A stretch of 64,000 nt of DNA from Tritrichomonas musculus (GCA_039105265.1 JAPFFF010000006.1:2790001-2854000), one strand, 5' to 3'. Numbered from the stretch's first letter, positions 52,801 to 61,276 are shown. The notes: generated by a model from the letters alone, not told the origin. Numbers and translations are program-made.

Positions 52801-55800
52801 ACTACAAACAACAAATCGAACAACTCAACAGCAAGATCAGTGAATTACAATCAACAATCGAAGCCAAAGACAGAGAGATTGAATCACTCAACGGAAAGAT
52901 TTCTGAATTACAATCAACGATCGAAGCCAAAGATCGTGAGATTGAATCACTCAACGGAAAGATCACTGAATTGACCAACGAAGTCTCAAGATTGAATTCT
53001 GAAATTGAGAACTACAAACAACAGATCGAACAACTCAACAGCAAGATCAGTGAATTACAATCAACAATCGAAGCCAAAGATCGTGAGATTGAATCACTCA
53101 ACAGCAAGATCAGTGAATTACAATCAACAATCGAAGCCAAAGATCGTGAGATTGAATCACTCAACGGAAAGATCAGTGAATTACAATCAACAATCGAAGC
53201 CAAAGACAGAGAGATCGAATCACTCAATGGAAAGATCAGCGAGTTACAATCAGAAATTGAGAACCTCAAACAACAAATCGAACAACTCAACAGCAAGATC
53301 AGTGAATTACAATCAACAATCGAAGCCAAAGATCGTGAGATTGAATCACTCAACGGAAAGATCAGTGAATTAACATCTACAATTGAATCCCTCAACAGCA
53401 AGATTTCAGAATTACAATCAACAATCGAAGCTAAGGATCGTGAGATTGAATCACTCAACGGAAAGATCACTGAATTGACCAACGAAATCTCAAGATTGAA
53501 CTCAGAAATCGAAAACTACAAACAACAAATTGAACAACTCAACGGCAAGATCTCTGAATTACAATCAACGATCGAATCACTCAACGGACAAATTGCCGAA
53601 TTACAATCCACAGTTGAAGCTAAGAACAGAGAGATCGAAGCCCTCAACGGCAAGATCAGCGAAATGACAGCCACAATCGAAGCACTCAACGGCAAGATCA
53701 GCGAATTACAGTCAACAATCGAAGGACTCAACGGACAAATTGCCGAATTACAATCCACAGTTGAAGCCAAGAACAGAGAGATCGAAGCCCTCAACGGCAA
53801 GATCAGCGAGTTACAATCAACAATCGAAGGACTCAACGGAAAGATCAGTGAATTACAATCAACGATCGAAGCCAAAGACAGAGAGATCGAATCACTCAAC
53901 GGAAAGATCAGCGAGTTACAATCAGAAATTGAGAACCTCAAACAACAAATCGAAGGACTCAACAACAAGATCAGTGAATTACAATCAACAATCGAAGCCA
54001 AAGACAGAGAGATCGAATCACTCAACGGAAAGATCAGCGAGTTACAATCAGAAATTGAGAACCTCAAACAACAAATCGAACAACTCAACAGCAAGATCAG
54101 TGAATTACAATCAACAATTGAAGCCAAAGACAGAGAGATCGAATCACTCAACGGAAAGATCAGCGAGTTACAATCAGAAATTGAGAACCTCAAACAACAA
54201 ATCGAACAACTCAACAGCAAGATCAGTGAATTACAATCAACAATTGAAGCCAAGGACAGAGAGATTGAATCACTCAACGGAAAGATCAGTGAATTACAAT
54301 CAACAATCGAAGCCAAGGACAGAGAGATCGAATCCCTCAATGGAAAGATCACTGAATTACAATCAGAAATCGAGAACCTCAAACAACAAATCGAAGGACT
54401 CAACAACAAGATTTCTGAATTACAATCAACAATCGAAGCCAAAGATCGTGAAATTGAATCACTCAACGGAAAGATCAGTGAATTACAATCAACAATCGAA
54501 GCCAAAGACAGAGAGATCGAATCCCTCAATGGAAAGATCACTGAATTACAATCAGAAATAGAGAACCTCAAACAACAAATCGAAGGACTCAACAGCAAGA
54601 TTTCTGAATTACAATCAACAATCGAAGCCAAAGACAGAGAGATCGAATCACTCAATGGAAAGATCAGCGAGTTACAATCAGAAATTGAGAACCTCAAACA
54701 ACAAATCGAAGGACTCAACAGCAAGATTTCTGAATTACAATCAACAATCGAAGCCAAAGACAGAGAGATCGAATCACTCAACGGAAAGATCACTGAATTG
54801 ACCAACGAAGTCTCAAGATTGAATTCTGAAATTGAGAACTACAAACGACAAATTGAACAACTCAACAGCAAGATCTCTGAATTACAATCAACGATCGAAG
54901 CCAAAGACAGAGAGATCGAATCACTCAACGGAAAGATCAGCGAGTTACAATCAGAAATTGAGAACCTCAAACAACAAATCGAAGGACTCAACAGCAAGAT
55001 TTCTGAATTACAATCAACAATCGAAGCCAAAGACAGAGAGATCGAATCACTCAACGGAAAGATCACTGAATTGACCAACGAAATCTCAAGATTGAACTCA
55101 GAAATCGAAAACTACAAACAACAAATTGAACAACTCAACAGCAAGATCTCTGAATTACAATCAACGATCGAAGCCAAAGACAGAGAGATCGAATCCCTCA
55201 ACGGAAAGATCAGCGAGTTACAATCAGAAATTGAGAACCTCAAACAACAAATCGAACAACTCAACAGCAAGATCAGTGAATTACAATCAACAATCGAAGC
55301 CAAAGATCGTGAGATTGAATCACTCAACGGAAAGATCACTGAATTGACCAACGAAGTCTCAAGATTGAATTCTGAAATTGAGAACTACAAACAACAGATC
55401 GAACAACTAAACAACAAGATCAGTGAATTACAATCAACAATCGAAGCCAAAGATCGTGAGATTGAATCACTCAACGGAAAGATCAGTGAATTAACATCTA
55501 CAATTGAATCCCTCAACAGCAAGATTTCTGAATTACAATCAACAATCGAAGCCAAAGACAGAGAGATCGAATCACTCAACGGAAAGATCAGCGAATTGAC
55601 CAACGAAATCTCAAGATTGAATTCTGAAATTGAAAACTACAAGCAACAAATCGAACAACTCAACAACAAGATTTCTGAATTACAATCAACAATCGAAGCT
55701 AAGGATCGTGAGATCGAAAGCCTCAACAGCAAGATCTCTGAATTGACCAACGAAATCTCAAGATTGAACTCTGAAATCGAAAACTACAAGCAACAAATCG

Positions 55801-58800
55801 AACAACTCAACAACAAGATCAATGACTTGACACGCGAACTTGAAGAAAAGAACAGAGAAATTGAACAACTCAACAGCAAGATTTCAGAATTACAATCAAC
55901 AATTGAATCCAAAGATCGTGAAATCGAATCCCTCAACAACAAGATCAATGAATTACAATCAACAATCGAATCACTCAACAGCAAGATCAGCGAATTGACT
56001 AACGAAATCTCAAGATTGAACTCTGAAATCGAAAACTACAAGCAACAAATCGAACAACTCAACAACAAGATTTCTGAATTACAATCAACAATCGAAGCTA
56101 AGGATCGTGAGATCGAAAGCCTCAACAGCAAGATCTCTGAATTGACCAACGAAATCTCAAGATTGAACTCTGAAATCGAAAACTACAAGCAACAAATCGA
56201 ACAACTCAACAACAAGATCAATGACTTGACACGCGAACTTGAAGAAAAGAACAGAGAAATTGAACAACTCAACAGCAAGATTTCAGAATTACAATCAACA
56301 ATCGAAGCCAAAGACAGAGAGATCGAATCCCTCAACAGCAAGATCTCTGAATTGACCAACGAAATCTCAAGATTGAATTCTGAAATCGAAAACTACAAGC
56401 AACAAATCGAACAACTCAACAACAAGATTTCTGAATTACAATCAACAATTGAAGCCAAAGACAGAGAGATCGAATCACTCAACAGCAAGATCTCTGAATT
56501 GACCAACGAAATCTCAAGATTGAACTCTGAAATCGAAAACTACAAGCAACAAATCGAACAACTCAACAACAAGATCAATGACTTAACACGCGAACTTGAA
56601 GAAAAGAACAGAGAAATTGAACAACTCAACAGCAAGATTTCAGAATTACAATCAACAATTGAAGCCAAAGACAGAGAGATCGAATCCCTCAACAGCAAGA
56701 TCTCTGAATTGACCAACGAAATCTCAAGATTGAACTCAGAAATCGAAAACTACAAGCAACAAATCGAACAACTCAACAACAAGATCAATGACTTGACACG
56801 TGAACTTGAAGAAAAGAACAGAGAAATTGAACAACTCAACAGCAAGATCACCGAATTAACACGTGAAATTGAAAACAAGGACAGAGAGATCGAAAAGCTT
56901 AACGGCAAGATCAACGACTTGAACAATGAAATCAACAACTACAAGCAACAAATCGAAACTCTCAACAACAAGATCTCAGAATTAACATCAACAATCCAAA
57001 CACTCAACAGCAAGATTTCTGAATTAACACGTGAAATCGAAAACAAGGACAGAGAGATCGAAAAGCTCAACAATGAAATCAACAACTACAAGCAACAAAT
57101 CGAAACACTCAACAACAAGGTTTCTGAATTACAGTCAACAATTGAAAGCAAGAACACAGAAATCCAGAACTTGAACAACAAGGTCACCGAATTAACAAGA
57201 GAAATTGAACGTGTCAACAATGTTCTCCGTGAAACAGAACGTAAAGCACAACAAGATCATGACAACTTAACACGTGAAATTGAAAACTTGAACAACAAGG
57301 TCACAGAATTAACAAGAACAATCGAAAGCAAGAACACCGAAATCCAGAACTTGAACAACAAGGTTACTGAATTAACAAGAACAATCGAAAGCAAGAACAC
57401 AGAAATCCAGAACTTGAACAACAAGGTCACAGAATTAACAAGAACAATCGAAAGCAAGAACACCGAGATTCAGAACTTGAACAACAAGGTCACTGAATTA
57501 ACAAGAACAATCGAAAGCAAGAACACCGAGATTCAGAACTTGAACAACAAGGTCACTGAATTAACAAGAACAATAGAAAGCAAGAACACAGAAATCCAGA
57601 ACTTGAACAACAAGGTTTCAGAAATGAAGTCCGAAATTGAACGTATCACAAACAACTACGAAAACAAGATCAGTGAATTGAAGTCTGAAATGACGAAAGA
57701 AATCGAACGCATCACAAACAACTACGAAAGCAAGATTAATGAGATGAAGTCAGAAATGACAAGAGAAATTGAAAATGTTAAGAACAACTATGAAAGTAAG
57801 ATCAGCGAGATGAAATCAGAAAATGAACGTATTGTCAACAACTACGAAAACAAGATCAGCGAAATGAAGTCTGAAATTGAACGTATTGTCAACAACTACG
57901 AAAGCAAGATCAGTGACATGAAATCAGAAATGACAAGAGAAATTGAAAATGTTAAGAACAACTACGAAAGCAAGATCAGCGAGATCAAATCCGAAAACGA
58001 GCGTGTTGTTAACAACTACGAAAACAAGATCAGTGACATGAAATCAGAAATGACAAGAGAAATTGAAAATGTTAAGAACAACTACGAAAGCAAGATCAGT
58101 GACATGAAATCCGAAAATGAACGCGTTGTAAACAACTATGAAAACAAGGTCAATGAAATGAAATCAGAAGTTGAACGTGTCAACAACGTTGTCCGTGAAA
58201 CAGAACGTAAAGCACAAGAAGACCATCAAAACTTAACACGTGAAATTGAATCAAGAAACAATGAAATCCAGAACAAGAACACAGAAATCCAAAACTGCAA
58301 CAGCAAGATCTCCAACATGACATCAGAAATCGAACGTGTCAACACAGTGTTAAGTGAAACGCAAAACAAGGGCCAAGAAGAAACAACAAGCCTCAAGAGT
58401 GAAATCGAAAGCTTGAAGAGAGACGCACAAGCAGACCACGACAAATTATCAGACGAAATCCAACGATTGAACTCACAAATCTCAAGCATGTCATCAGAAA
58501 TCAGCAACTACAAGTCAACAATTGAAAGCTTGAACTCAAAGATTGGCGACTTGAACAATGAAATTGAACGCTTAAGACAAGAATTGTCAGAAACACAACG
58601 TAAAGCTTCTGAAGATCATGACAACATGCAACACGAAATCGATGTCTTGAACTCAAAGATCTTCGAATTAACATCTGAAATCGAACGCTTGAAGAGTGAA
58701 TTAGCCAGTGCACAACGCGATGCTCAACAAGATCATGACAACTTATCAAGCGAAATCGAAAGATTGAAGCAAGAATTGTCACAAACACAGCATGATGCAC

Positions 58801-59300
58801 AACAAGACCATGACAACTTATCACGTGAAATCCAAGACAAGAACTCAGAAATCGATAACTTGAACTCAAAGATCTTCGAATTAACAGCAGAAATCGATCG
58901 CTTAAAGATGGAATTGGAACAAACACAACGTTCAGCACAACAAGATCATGACAACTTGTCAGCCGAAATCGAAAGACTGAAGGCTGAAATTGAACGTTTG
59001 ACCAGTGAATTATCAGAAACACAACGTTCAGCACAACAAGACCATGACAACTTGTCAGCCGAAATCGAAAGATTGAAGCAAGAATTGGCACAAACACAAC
59101 GCGATGCTCAACAAGACCATGACAACTTATCAGCCGAAATCGAAAGACTCAGGATGGAAATCTCACAACTGAATGTCAAGTTGACCGAAACAATCCAGAA
59201 CGCAGAAATCGATCACAACAACCTTTGCCTGCTCATCGAGAAATACAAGAAGGCATTGATTGAAATCGGCGACATTGATGACGCAGCACTTGCTAACTAA
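46863..59300 (+). CDS. Giant tandem-CH-domain coiled-coil protein, copy 3 (4,145 aa)
   Basis: One open frame of 4,145 codons with the same CH1-CH2 head, a single 32-residue Ala/Glu/Lys repeat, about 19 units of the 35-residue repeat (48519-50496), a heptad-multiple region (50497 to about 56850) and the conserved C-terminal coil ending GDIDDAALAN. Two short islands of 35-residue-type sequence (GLNGQIAELQSTVEAKNREI) lie inside the 21-residue region near 52075-52370 and 53545-53840, as part of a 1,470-bp internal duplication. Compared with copies 1 and 2 it lacks the EINNYKQQIE...SEMTSTIQEL...TRDIQNKDREI segments and has five rather than four VTELTRTIESKNTEIQNLNNK units. Role as for copy 1, inferred. 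Confidence 0.92.
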   Translation: MNTTRSEDWIPLQIKVFTRWVNGQLKAGNCEQIGEITKDLSNGVPLVELAEILTKKDAPVKWAKTPKRNIDQVMNCDLSVDMFTKDGVKIIGISGKDINDNNEKLILGFVWSLILHYSIGGAVTDSKDNNSGKKTAKNALLEWAIGRTSEYPNVNKFTPYSVSMCALLDSYLPDKINYYSLNPSDVEGNAMLACKVMEEIGIPVYVMPEDLTSSGDKVDEKTLLTQLAAAKVVLENLKGKEIDAEKFAKEKADAEKAAREQAEAEAKAKADAERAQREKEEAERMARDKAEQDRLAQEKADAEAKAEAERLAREKAEADAKAEADRLAKERAEAEAKAAAERDDLLAEIERLKKLLAETETDRDNWKEKYMVAHAHEEQLMKDNADLQAKIESLKNELSETQRKAQEDHDNLSAQIDNLKKELSDTKEQAKVDHDNLTAEIEKLKIEAKEDHDNLTAEINKLNSELEGLNNKVAELTSTVEAKDREIESLNGKVAELESTVEAKDREIEALNGKISELQSEVENYKQQIEALNGKVAELQSTVEAKDREIEALNGKINEMASTIESLNGQIAELQSTVESLNGQIAELQSTVEAKNREIEALNGKINELQSTIEGLNGQIAELQSTVEAKNREIEALNGKINELQSTIESLNGQIAELQSTVEAKNREIEALNGKISEMTATIESLNGKIAELQSTVEAKNREIEALNGKISELQSTIEGLNGQIAELQSTVEAKNREIEALNGKINELQSTIEGLNGQIAELQSTVEAKNREIEALNGKISELQSTIESLNGQITELQSTVEAKNREIEALNGKINELQSTIESLNGQIAELQSTVEAKNREIEALNGKINELQSTIESLNGQIAELQSTVEAKNREIEALNGKISEMTATIESLNGQIAELQSTVEAKNREIEALNGKINELQSTIESLNGQIAELQSTVEAKNREIEALNGKISEMTATIESLNGQIAELQSTVEAKNREIEALNGKISEMTATIESLNGQIAELQSTVEAKNREIEALNGKISELQSTIEGLNGQIAELQSTVEAKNREIEALNGKINELQSTIESLNGQIAELQSTVEAKNREIEALNGKISEMTATIESLNGQIAELQSTVEAKNREIEALNGKISEMTATIESLNGQIAELQSTVEAKNREIEALNGKISELQSTIEGLNGQIAELQSTVEAKNREIEALNGKISELQSTIESLNNKISEMTATIESLNGKISELQSEIENLKQQIEQLNSKISELQSTIEAKDREIESLNGKINELNSTIESLNGKIAELQSTVEAKEREIEALNGKISEMTATIESLNNKISELQSTIEAKDREIESLNGKITELTNEISRLNSEIENYKQQIEQLNNKISELQSTIEAKDREIESLNGKISELQSEIENLKQQIEQLNSKISELQSTIEAKDREIESLNGKISELQSTIEAKDREIESLNGKISELQSTIEAKDREIESLNGKISELTNEISRLNSEIENYKQQIEQLNSKISELQSTIEAKDREIESLNGKISELQSTIEAKDREIESLNGKITELTNEVSRLNSEIENYKQQIEQLNSKISELQSTIEAKDREIESLNSKISELQSTIEAKDREIESLNGKISELQSTIEAKDREIESLNGKISELQSEIENLKQQIEQLNSKISELQSTIEAKDREIESLNGKISELTSTIESLNSKISELQSTIEAKDREIESLNGKITELTNEISRLNSEIENYKQQIEQLNGKISELQSTIESLNGQIAELQSTVEAKNREIEALNGKISEMTATIEALNGKISELQSTIEGLNGQIAELQSTVEAKNREIEALNGKISELQSTIEGLNGKISELQSTIEAKDREIESLNGKISELQSEIENLKQQIEGLNNKISELQSTIEAKDREIESLNGKISELQSEIENLKQQIEQLNSKISELQSTIEAKDREIESLNGKISELQSTIEAKDREIESLNGKISELTNEISRLNSEIENYKQQIEQLNSKISELQSTIEAKDREIESLNGKISELQSTIEAKDREIESLNGKITELTNEVSRLNSEIENYKQQIEQLNSKISELQSTIEAKDREIESLNSKISELQSTIEAKDREIESLNGKISELQSTIEAKDREIESLNGKISELQSEIENLKQQIEQLNSKISELQSTIEAKDREIESLNGKISELTSTIESLNSKISELQSTIEAKDREIESLNGKITELTNEISRLNSEIENYKQQIEQLNGKISELQSTIESLNGQIAELQSTVEAKNREIEALNGKISEMTATIEALNGKISELQSTIEGLNGQIAELQSTVEAKNREIEALNGKISELQSTIEGLNGKISELQSTIEAKDREIESLNGKISELQSEIENLKQQIEGLNNKISELQSTIEAKDREIESLNGKISELQSEIENLKQQIEQLNSKISELQSTIEAKDREIESLNGKISELQSEIENLKQQIEQLNSKISELQSTIEAKDREIESLNGKISELQSTIEAKDREIESLNGKITELQSEIENLKQQIEGLNNKISELQSTIEAKDREIESLNGKISELQSTIEAKDREIESLNGKITELQSEIENLKQQIEGLNSKISELQSTIEAKDREIESLNGKISELQSEIENLKQQIEGLNSKISELQSTIEAKDREIESLNGKITELTNEVSRLNSEIENYKRQIEQLNSKISELQSTIEAKDREIESLNGKISELQSEIENLKQQIEGLNSKISELQSTIEAKDREIESLNGKITELTNEISRLNSEIENYKQQIEQLNSKISELQSTIEAKDREIESLNGKISELQSEIENLKQQIEQLNSKISELQSTIEAKDREIESLNGKITELTNEVSRLNSEIENYKQQIEQLNNKISELQSTIEAKDREIESLNGKISELTSTIESLNSKISELQSTIEAKDREIESLNGKISELTNEISRLNSEIENYKQQIEQLNNKISELQSTIEAKDREIESLNSKISELTNEISRLNSEIENYKQQIEQLNNKINDLTRELEEKNREIEQLNSKISELQSTIESKDREIESLNNKINELQSTIESLNSKISELTNEISRLNSEIENYKQQIEQLNNKISELQSTIEAKDREIESLNSKISELTNEISRLNSEIENYKQQIEQLNNKINDLTRELEEKNREIEQLNSKISELQSTIEAKDREIESLNSKISELTNEISRLNSEIENYKQQIEQLNNKISELQSTIEAKDREIESLNSKISELTNEISRLNSEIENYKQQIEQLNNKINDLTRELEEKNREIEQLNSKISELQSTIEAKDREIESLNSKISELTNEISRLNSEIENYKQQIEQLNNKINDLTRELEEKNREIEQLNSKITELTREIENKDREIEKLNGKINDLNNEINNYKQQIETLNNKISELTSTIQTLNSKISELTREIENKDREIEKLNNEINNYKQQIETLNNKVSELQSTIESKNTEIQNLNNKVTELTREIERVNNVLRETERKAQQDHDNLTREIENLNNKVTELTRTIESKNTEIQNLNNKVTELTRTIESKNTEIQNLNNKVTELTRTIESKNTEIQNLNNKVTELTRTIESKNTEIQNLNNKVTELTRTIESKNTEIQNLNNKVSEMKSEIERITNNYENKISELKSEMTKEIERITNNYESKINEMKSEMTREIENVKNNYESKISEMKSENERIVNNYENKISEMKSEIERIVNNYESKISDMKSEMTREIENVKNNYESKISEIKSENERVVNNYENKISDMKSEMTREIENVKNNYESKISDMKSENERVVNNYENKVNEMKSEVERVNNVVRETERKAQEDHQNLTREIESRNNEIQNKNTEIQNCNSKISNMTSEIERVNTVLSETQNKGQEETTSLKSEIESLKRDAQADHDKLSDEIQRLNSQISSMSSEISNYKSTIESLNSKIGDLNNEIERLRQELSETQRKASEDHDNMQHEIDVLNSKIFELTSEIERLKSELASAQRDAQQDHDNLSSEIERLKQELSQTQHDAQQDHDNLSREIQDKNSEIDNLNSKIFELTAEIDRLKMELEQTQRSAQQDHDNLSAEIERLKAEIERLTSELSETQRSAQQDHDNLSAEIERLKQELAQTQRDAQQDHDNLSAEIERLRMEISQLNVKLTETIQNAEIDHNNLCLLIEKYKKALIEIGDIDDAALAN
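48519..50496 (+). repeat. 105-bp tandem array in giant gene 3 (~19 units)
   Basis: Same 35-residue unit. This copy favours the SLNGQ and SEMTAT variants and contains a 420-bp higher-order repeat: 49741-50160 and 50161-50580 begin with the same ~300 bases. The minus strand stays open for 582 codons across it (49151-50899), a by-product of the repeat. Confidence 0.88.
50497..56850 (+). repeat. Heptad-multiple repeat region with a 1,470-bp tandem duplication in giant gene 3
   Basis: Sequence from about 51200 to 52650 recurs from about 52670 to 54120 at an offset of exactly 1,470 bp (70 x 21, also 14 x 105). I see almost no differences between the two blocks. Each carries one island of 105-bp-type repeat. 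The duplicated unit encodes 490 residues. Confidence 0.85.
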
Positions 59301-59562
59301 AGCCAAACACCAAATGCAGCATAGCATAGATAATAGAGAATAGAAAATAGATTTTATAGATTCATCATGATTATGAATAAATAATTAATTTTAAAATTCT
59401 TTTTTTTTTTTTTTTTTTTTTTGATCACTTCAACATCAATGAATTGTTTTCTAATCATTGGATGAAAACTGTCAAATATATTCAAATATCAATTTATAGA
59501 AAATGCATAGGAATAAAGAATTCCTGCATTTTTTTAGTGAAAATTTATTTTGAACATTCTCA
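59301..59562. repeat. 3' flank of giant gene 3, homologous to the other two until ~59562
   Basis: The first ~260 bases after the stop match the 3' flanks of genes 1 and 2, with a ~40-base deletion at 59520 relative to them. Similarity then ends near 59562. This marks the right edge of the triplicated unit. Confidence 0.75.
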
Positions 59563-59760
59563 ATTTGAAACATCAATGAATTTGTGCATTTTAAATGCAC
59601 AAAATGAATTCACTACTATTATAATAATATAATTGATAATAATGGTTATTGCTTAATATATTAAATAAAATATGTTTTCAATATATTGCTTTTATCAATT
59701 GAACAATCTCATAGAACAAACATTGTGAAATTTCTTCTAATTTTGAACTTCCTTCTATTA

Positions 59761-59952
59761 TTACTTCTTGGAGCTGGTAGCATTGAGAAAAAACATCAAT
59801 ACAATTTCACAAGCACTTTTTAATATTTTTATAGATTGAATTGCAGAAGAATAAGATGCAAATTCACTAATTATTTCAAGTTCTGAATCTTCAAAAAATA
59901 CAACTTCTACATCTGTAGAATATAGTTGATGTATTGTATAGAAATCAACCAT
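59761..59952 (-). CDS. Doubtful small ORF, 63 aa
   Basis: The ATG-initiated frame MVDFYTIHQLYSTDVEVVFF... ends at TAA 59761-59763. The N-terminal half is acidic and the C-terminal half is hydrophobic with a short Ser-Lys tail. It begins 37 nt downstream of a tRNA gene on the same strand. No domain is recognised and no Inr-like element is obvious. It could be the stump of a longer gene cut when the array edge rearranged. Confidence 0.25.
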   Translation of the reverse strand: MVDFYTIHQLYSTDVEVVFFEDSELEIISEFASYSSAIQSIKILKSACEIVLMFFLNATSSKK

Positions 59953-59988
59953 TTTGTTTTTAAATTTGTGAGAAAAAAAGCAAAAAAT

Positions 59989-60062
59989 CTCTTCCCGTGT
60001 GGATCGAACACACGACTTCCAGATTAACAGTCTGACACTCTAACCAACTGAGTTAGGGAAGA
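59989..60062 (-). tRNA. tRNA-Asn(GTT): tRNA-Asn (anticodon GTT)
   Basis: The minus strand folds as a 74-nt cloverleaf without intron. The acceptor TCTTCCC pairs with GGGAAGA and the discriminator is G. The D-arm is CTCAGTTGGTTAGAG. The anticodon loop CTGTTAA carries GTT for Asn. The T-arm contains GTGTGTTCGATCCACAC. No CCA is encoded, as expected for a eukaryote. A T-run follows on the minus strand (complement of 59982-59987), suitable for RNA polymerase III termination. Confidence 0.95.
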
Positions 60063-60398
60063 AGTCTGTTATTTTTTTTGTATCTTAATTTTTCATTAGG
60101 ATTTGATTAAGTCAAAATATAAAATATTATTTTGATTTTTTAAACAATCTTCAAACTTTGAATTTAAAACTATTGAAAAAATGATAAGCCAAATAAATAT
60201 CAAATTTATAACTTTATATCATTAAAAATCTCAAAAATATAAAAATGCTATATATATATATAAATATGAGTATCTGTGTTCCAAAAGAGTAATAAAAATG
60301 TGCCAATCATCATTTTTATGATGATTTTAGTTTATTAATATGGTAATATTTAGGATATTCCCTTTCTCTATTTAATATTAATCCACTCATGGGCATCA
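60063..60398. other. AT-rich spacer
   Basis: AT-rich sequence with a short TA microsatellite near 60249-60262 and an imperfect palindrome around 60305-60330 (aatcatcatttttatgatgatt). No gene is supported. Confidence 0.5.
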
Positions 60399-60599
60399 TA
60401 CCCAGCATACTAAAGAGGTAAGAATTCTTGCATATATATCATAACCTTCAACTAAAGAAAACATATGCCAACCTTCTTCACTTTTTGGAAAGCAAACAAT
60501 TGCTGATAACATCATGGCATTTCTAAAGGACAAAGAGTTTGATTCTTCACACCAACAACAAAAACAGCACACTAAAGCTGTTTTGCTCTCTGTTTGACG
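60399..60599 (-). pseudogene. Coding-like relic, 67 open codons without a usable start
   Basis: Between two in-frame stops the minus strand reads a balanced peptide including FRNAMMLSAIVCFPKSEEGW and SLVEGYDIYARILTSLVCW. Base composition is less AT-biased than in the neighbouring spacer. The first Met leaves only 39 residues. It may be a remnant exon or transposon fragment; I do not recognise the family. Confidence 0.25.
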
Positions 60600-60600
60600 C

Positions 60601-60775
60601 TACACTTCAATATCAAAGAATTGTTTTCTAATAATTGAATGAAAACTGTTAAACACAATCAAATGACAATTGCTCTCTGTGCTTCCTGCATACTTTATTT
60701 TTAGTCGAAATTTATTTTGAACATTCTCAATGACTTTAATTATTTTATGGCTTCAGTTCAGAACAATTTTCCACT
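60601..60775 (+). repeat. Diverged extra copy of the giant-gene 3' flank
   Basis: The order acttcaa-atcaa-gaattgttttctaat, gaatgaaaactgt, cttcctgcat, gaacattctca and tggcttcagttcagaacaat matches the 3' flanks at 29879-30095 and 45170-45380. Substitutions and indels are numerous compared with the near-identity among the array copies. It could be the stump of a lost fourth unit or an older dispersed repeat. Confidence 0.65.
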
Positions 60776-60807
60776 TTTTGTCCAAATTTTAAAAAGTTAT
60801 ATGACCA

Positions 60808-61276
60808 CTTCCACTTTTTGTCCATTTTTTTGTATTCTATTCTGCACTAGATAATAAAAATATAATAATAAAAAGCTTATAATATTAATAATTAATATAT
60901 AAAACGTAAGAATTATCATTTTTTCTTGTAAAAATCAGTAAATTAAAATGAACATTCAATCATAATAACAATTTTGAGTGTTGAATTGCATAAGTAAAGA
61001 ATTTTGCAATGACATATTACATATTTTTTACCTCATTTTGAACCAAAAGAGTTGAGATAAGAATTGAGATATGATTAATCTGCTTGCTTTTGGGAAGTTT
61101 GATCAAACAGATCACGTCTAATGTGTGCAAAGATATTATACCGAAAGTATAAAGTCACAAATGCTTACAAAAACTGTAATCTCGCACTGAGTATATAAAT
61201 GATAAAATAAATTATTTATATATAAACGGTATTCACAGAAAAAGTTAAACTTTTTTTTTGGACAAAAAGTGGAAGT
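60808..61276. mobile_element. Putative ~470-bp MITE-like element with terminal inverted repeats
   Basis: acttccactttttgtcca (60807-60824) is exactly repeated in inverted orientation at 61259-61276. A further direct copy of ccactttttgtcc lies at 60771-60783, exactly where the 3'-flank homology stops. The interior is AT-rich and has no ORF of note. The same core (aaaaagtggaag) occurs at 7301-7312. I could not identify a convincing target-site duplication. Confidence 0.5.

Noticed and set aside
13227..59300. Classical alpha-actinin or spectrin identity for the giant proteins
   Set aside because: Only the tandem CH head fits. There are no spectrin triple-helical repeats and no EF-hands in any of the three proteins.
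13227..59300. Bacterial or viral origin of the giant coiled-coil genes
   Set aside because: The eukaryotic CH1-CH2 head and trichomonad-like promoters argue for host genes. The 'viral A-type inclusion protein' label often given to such proteins reflects coiled-coil similarity only.
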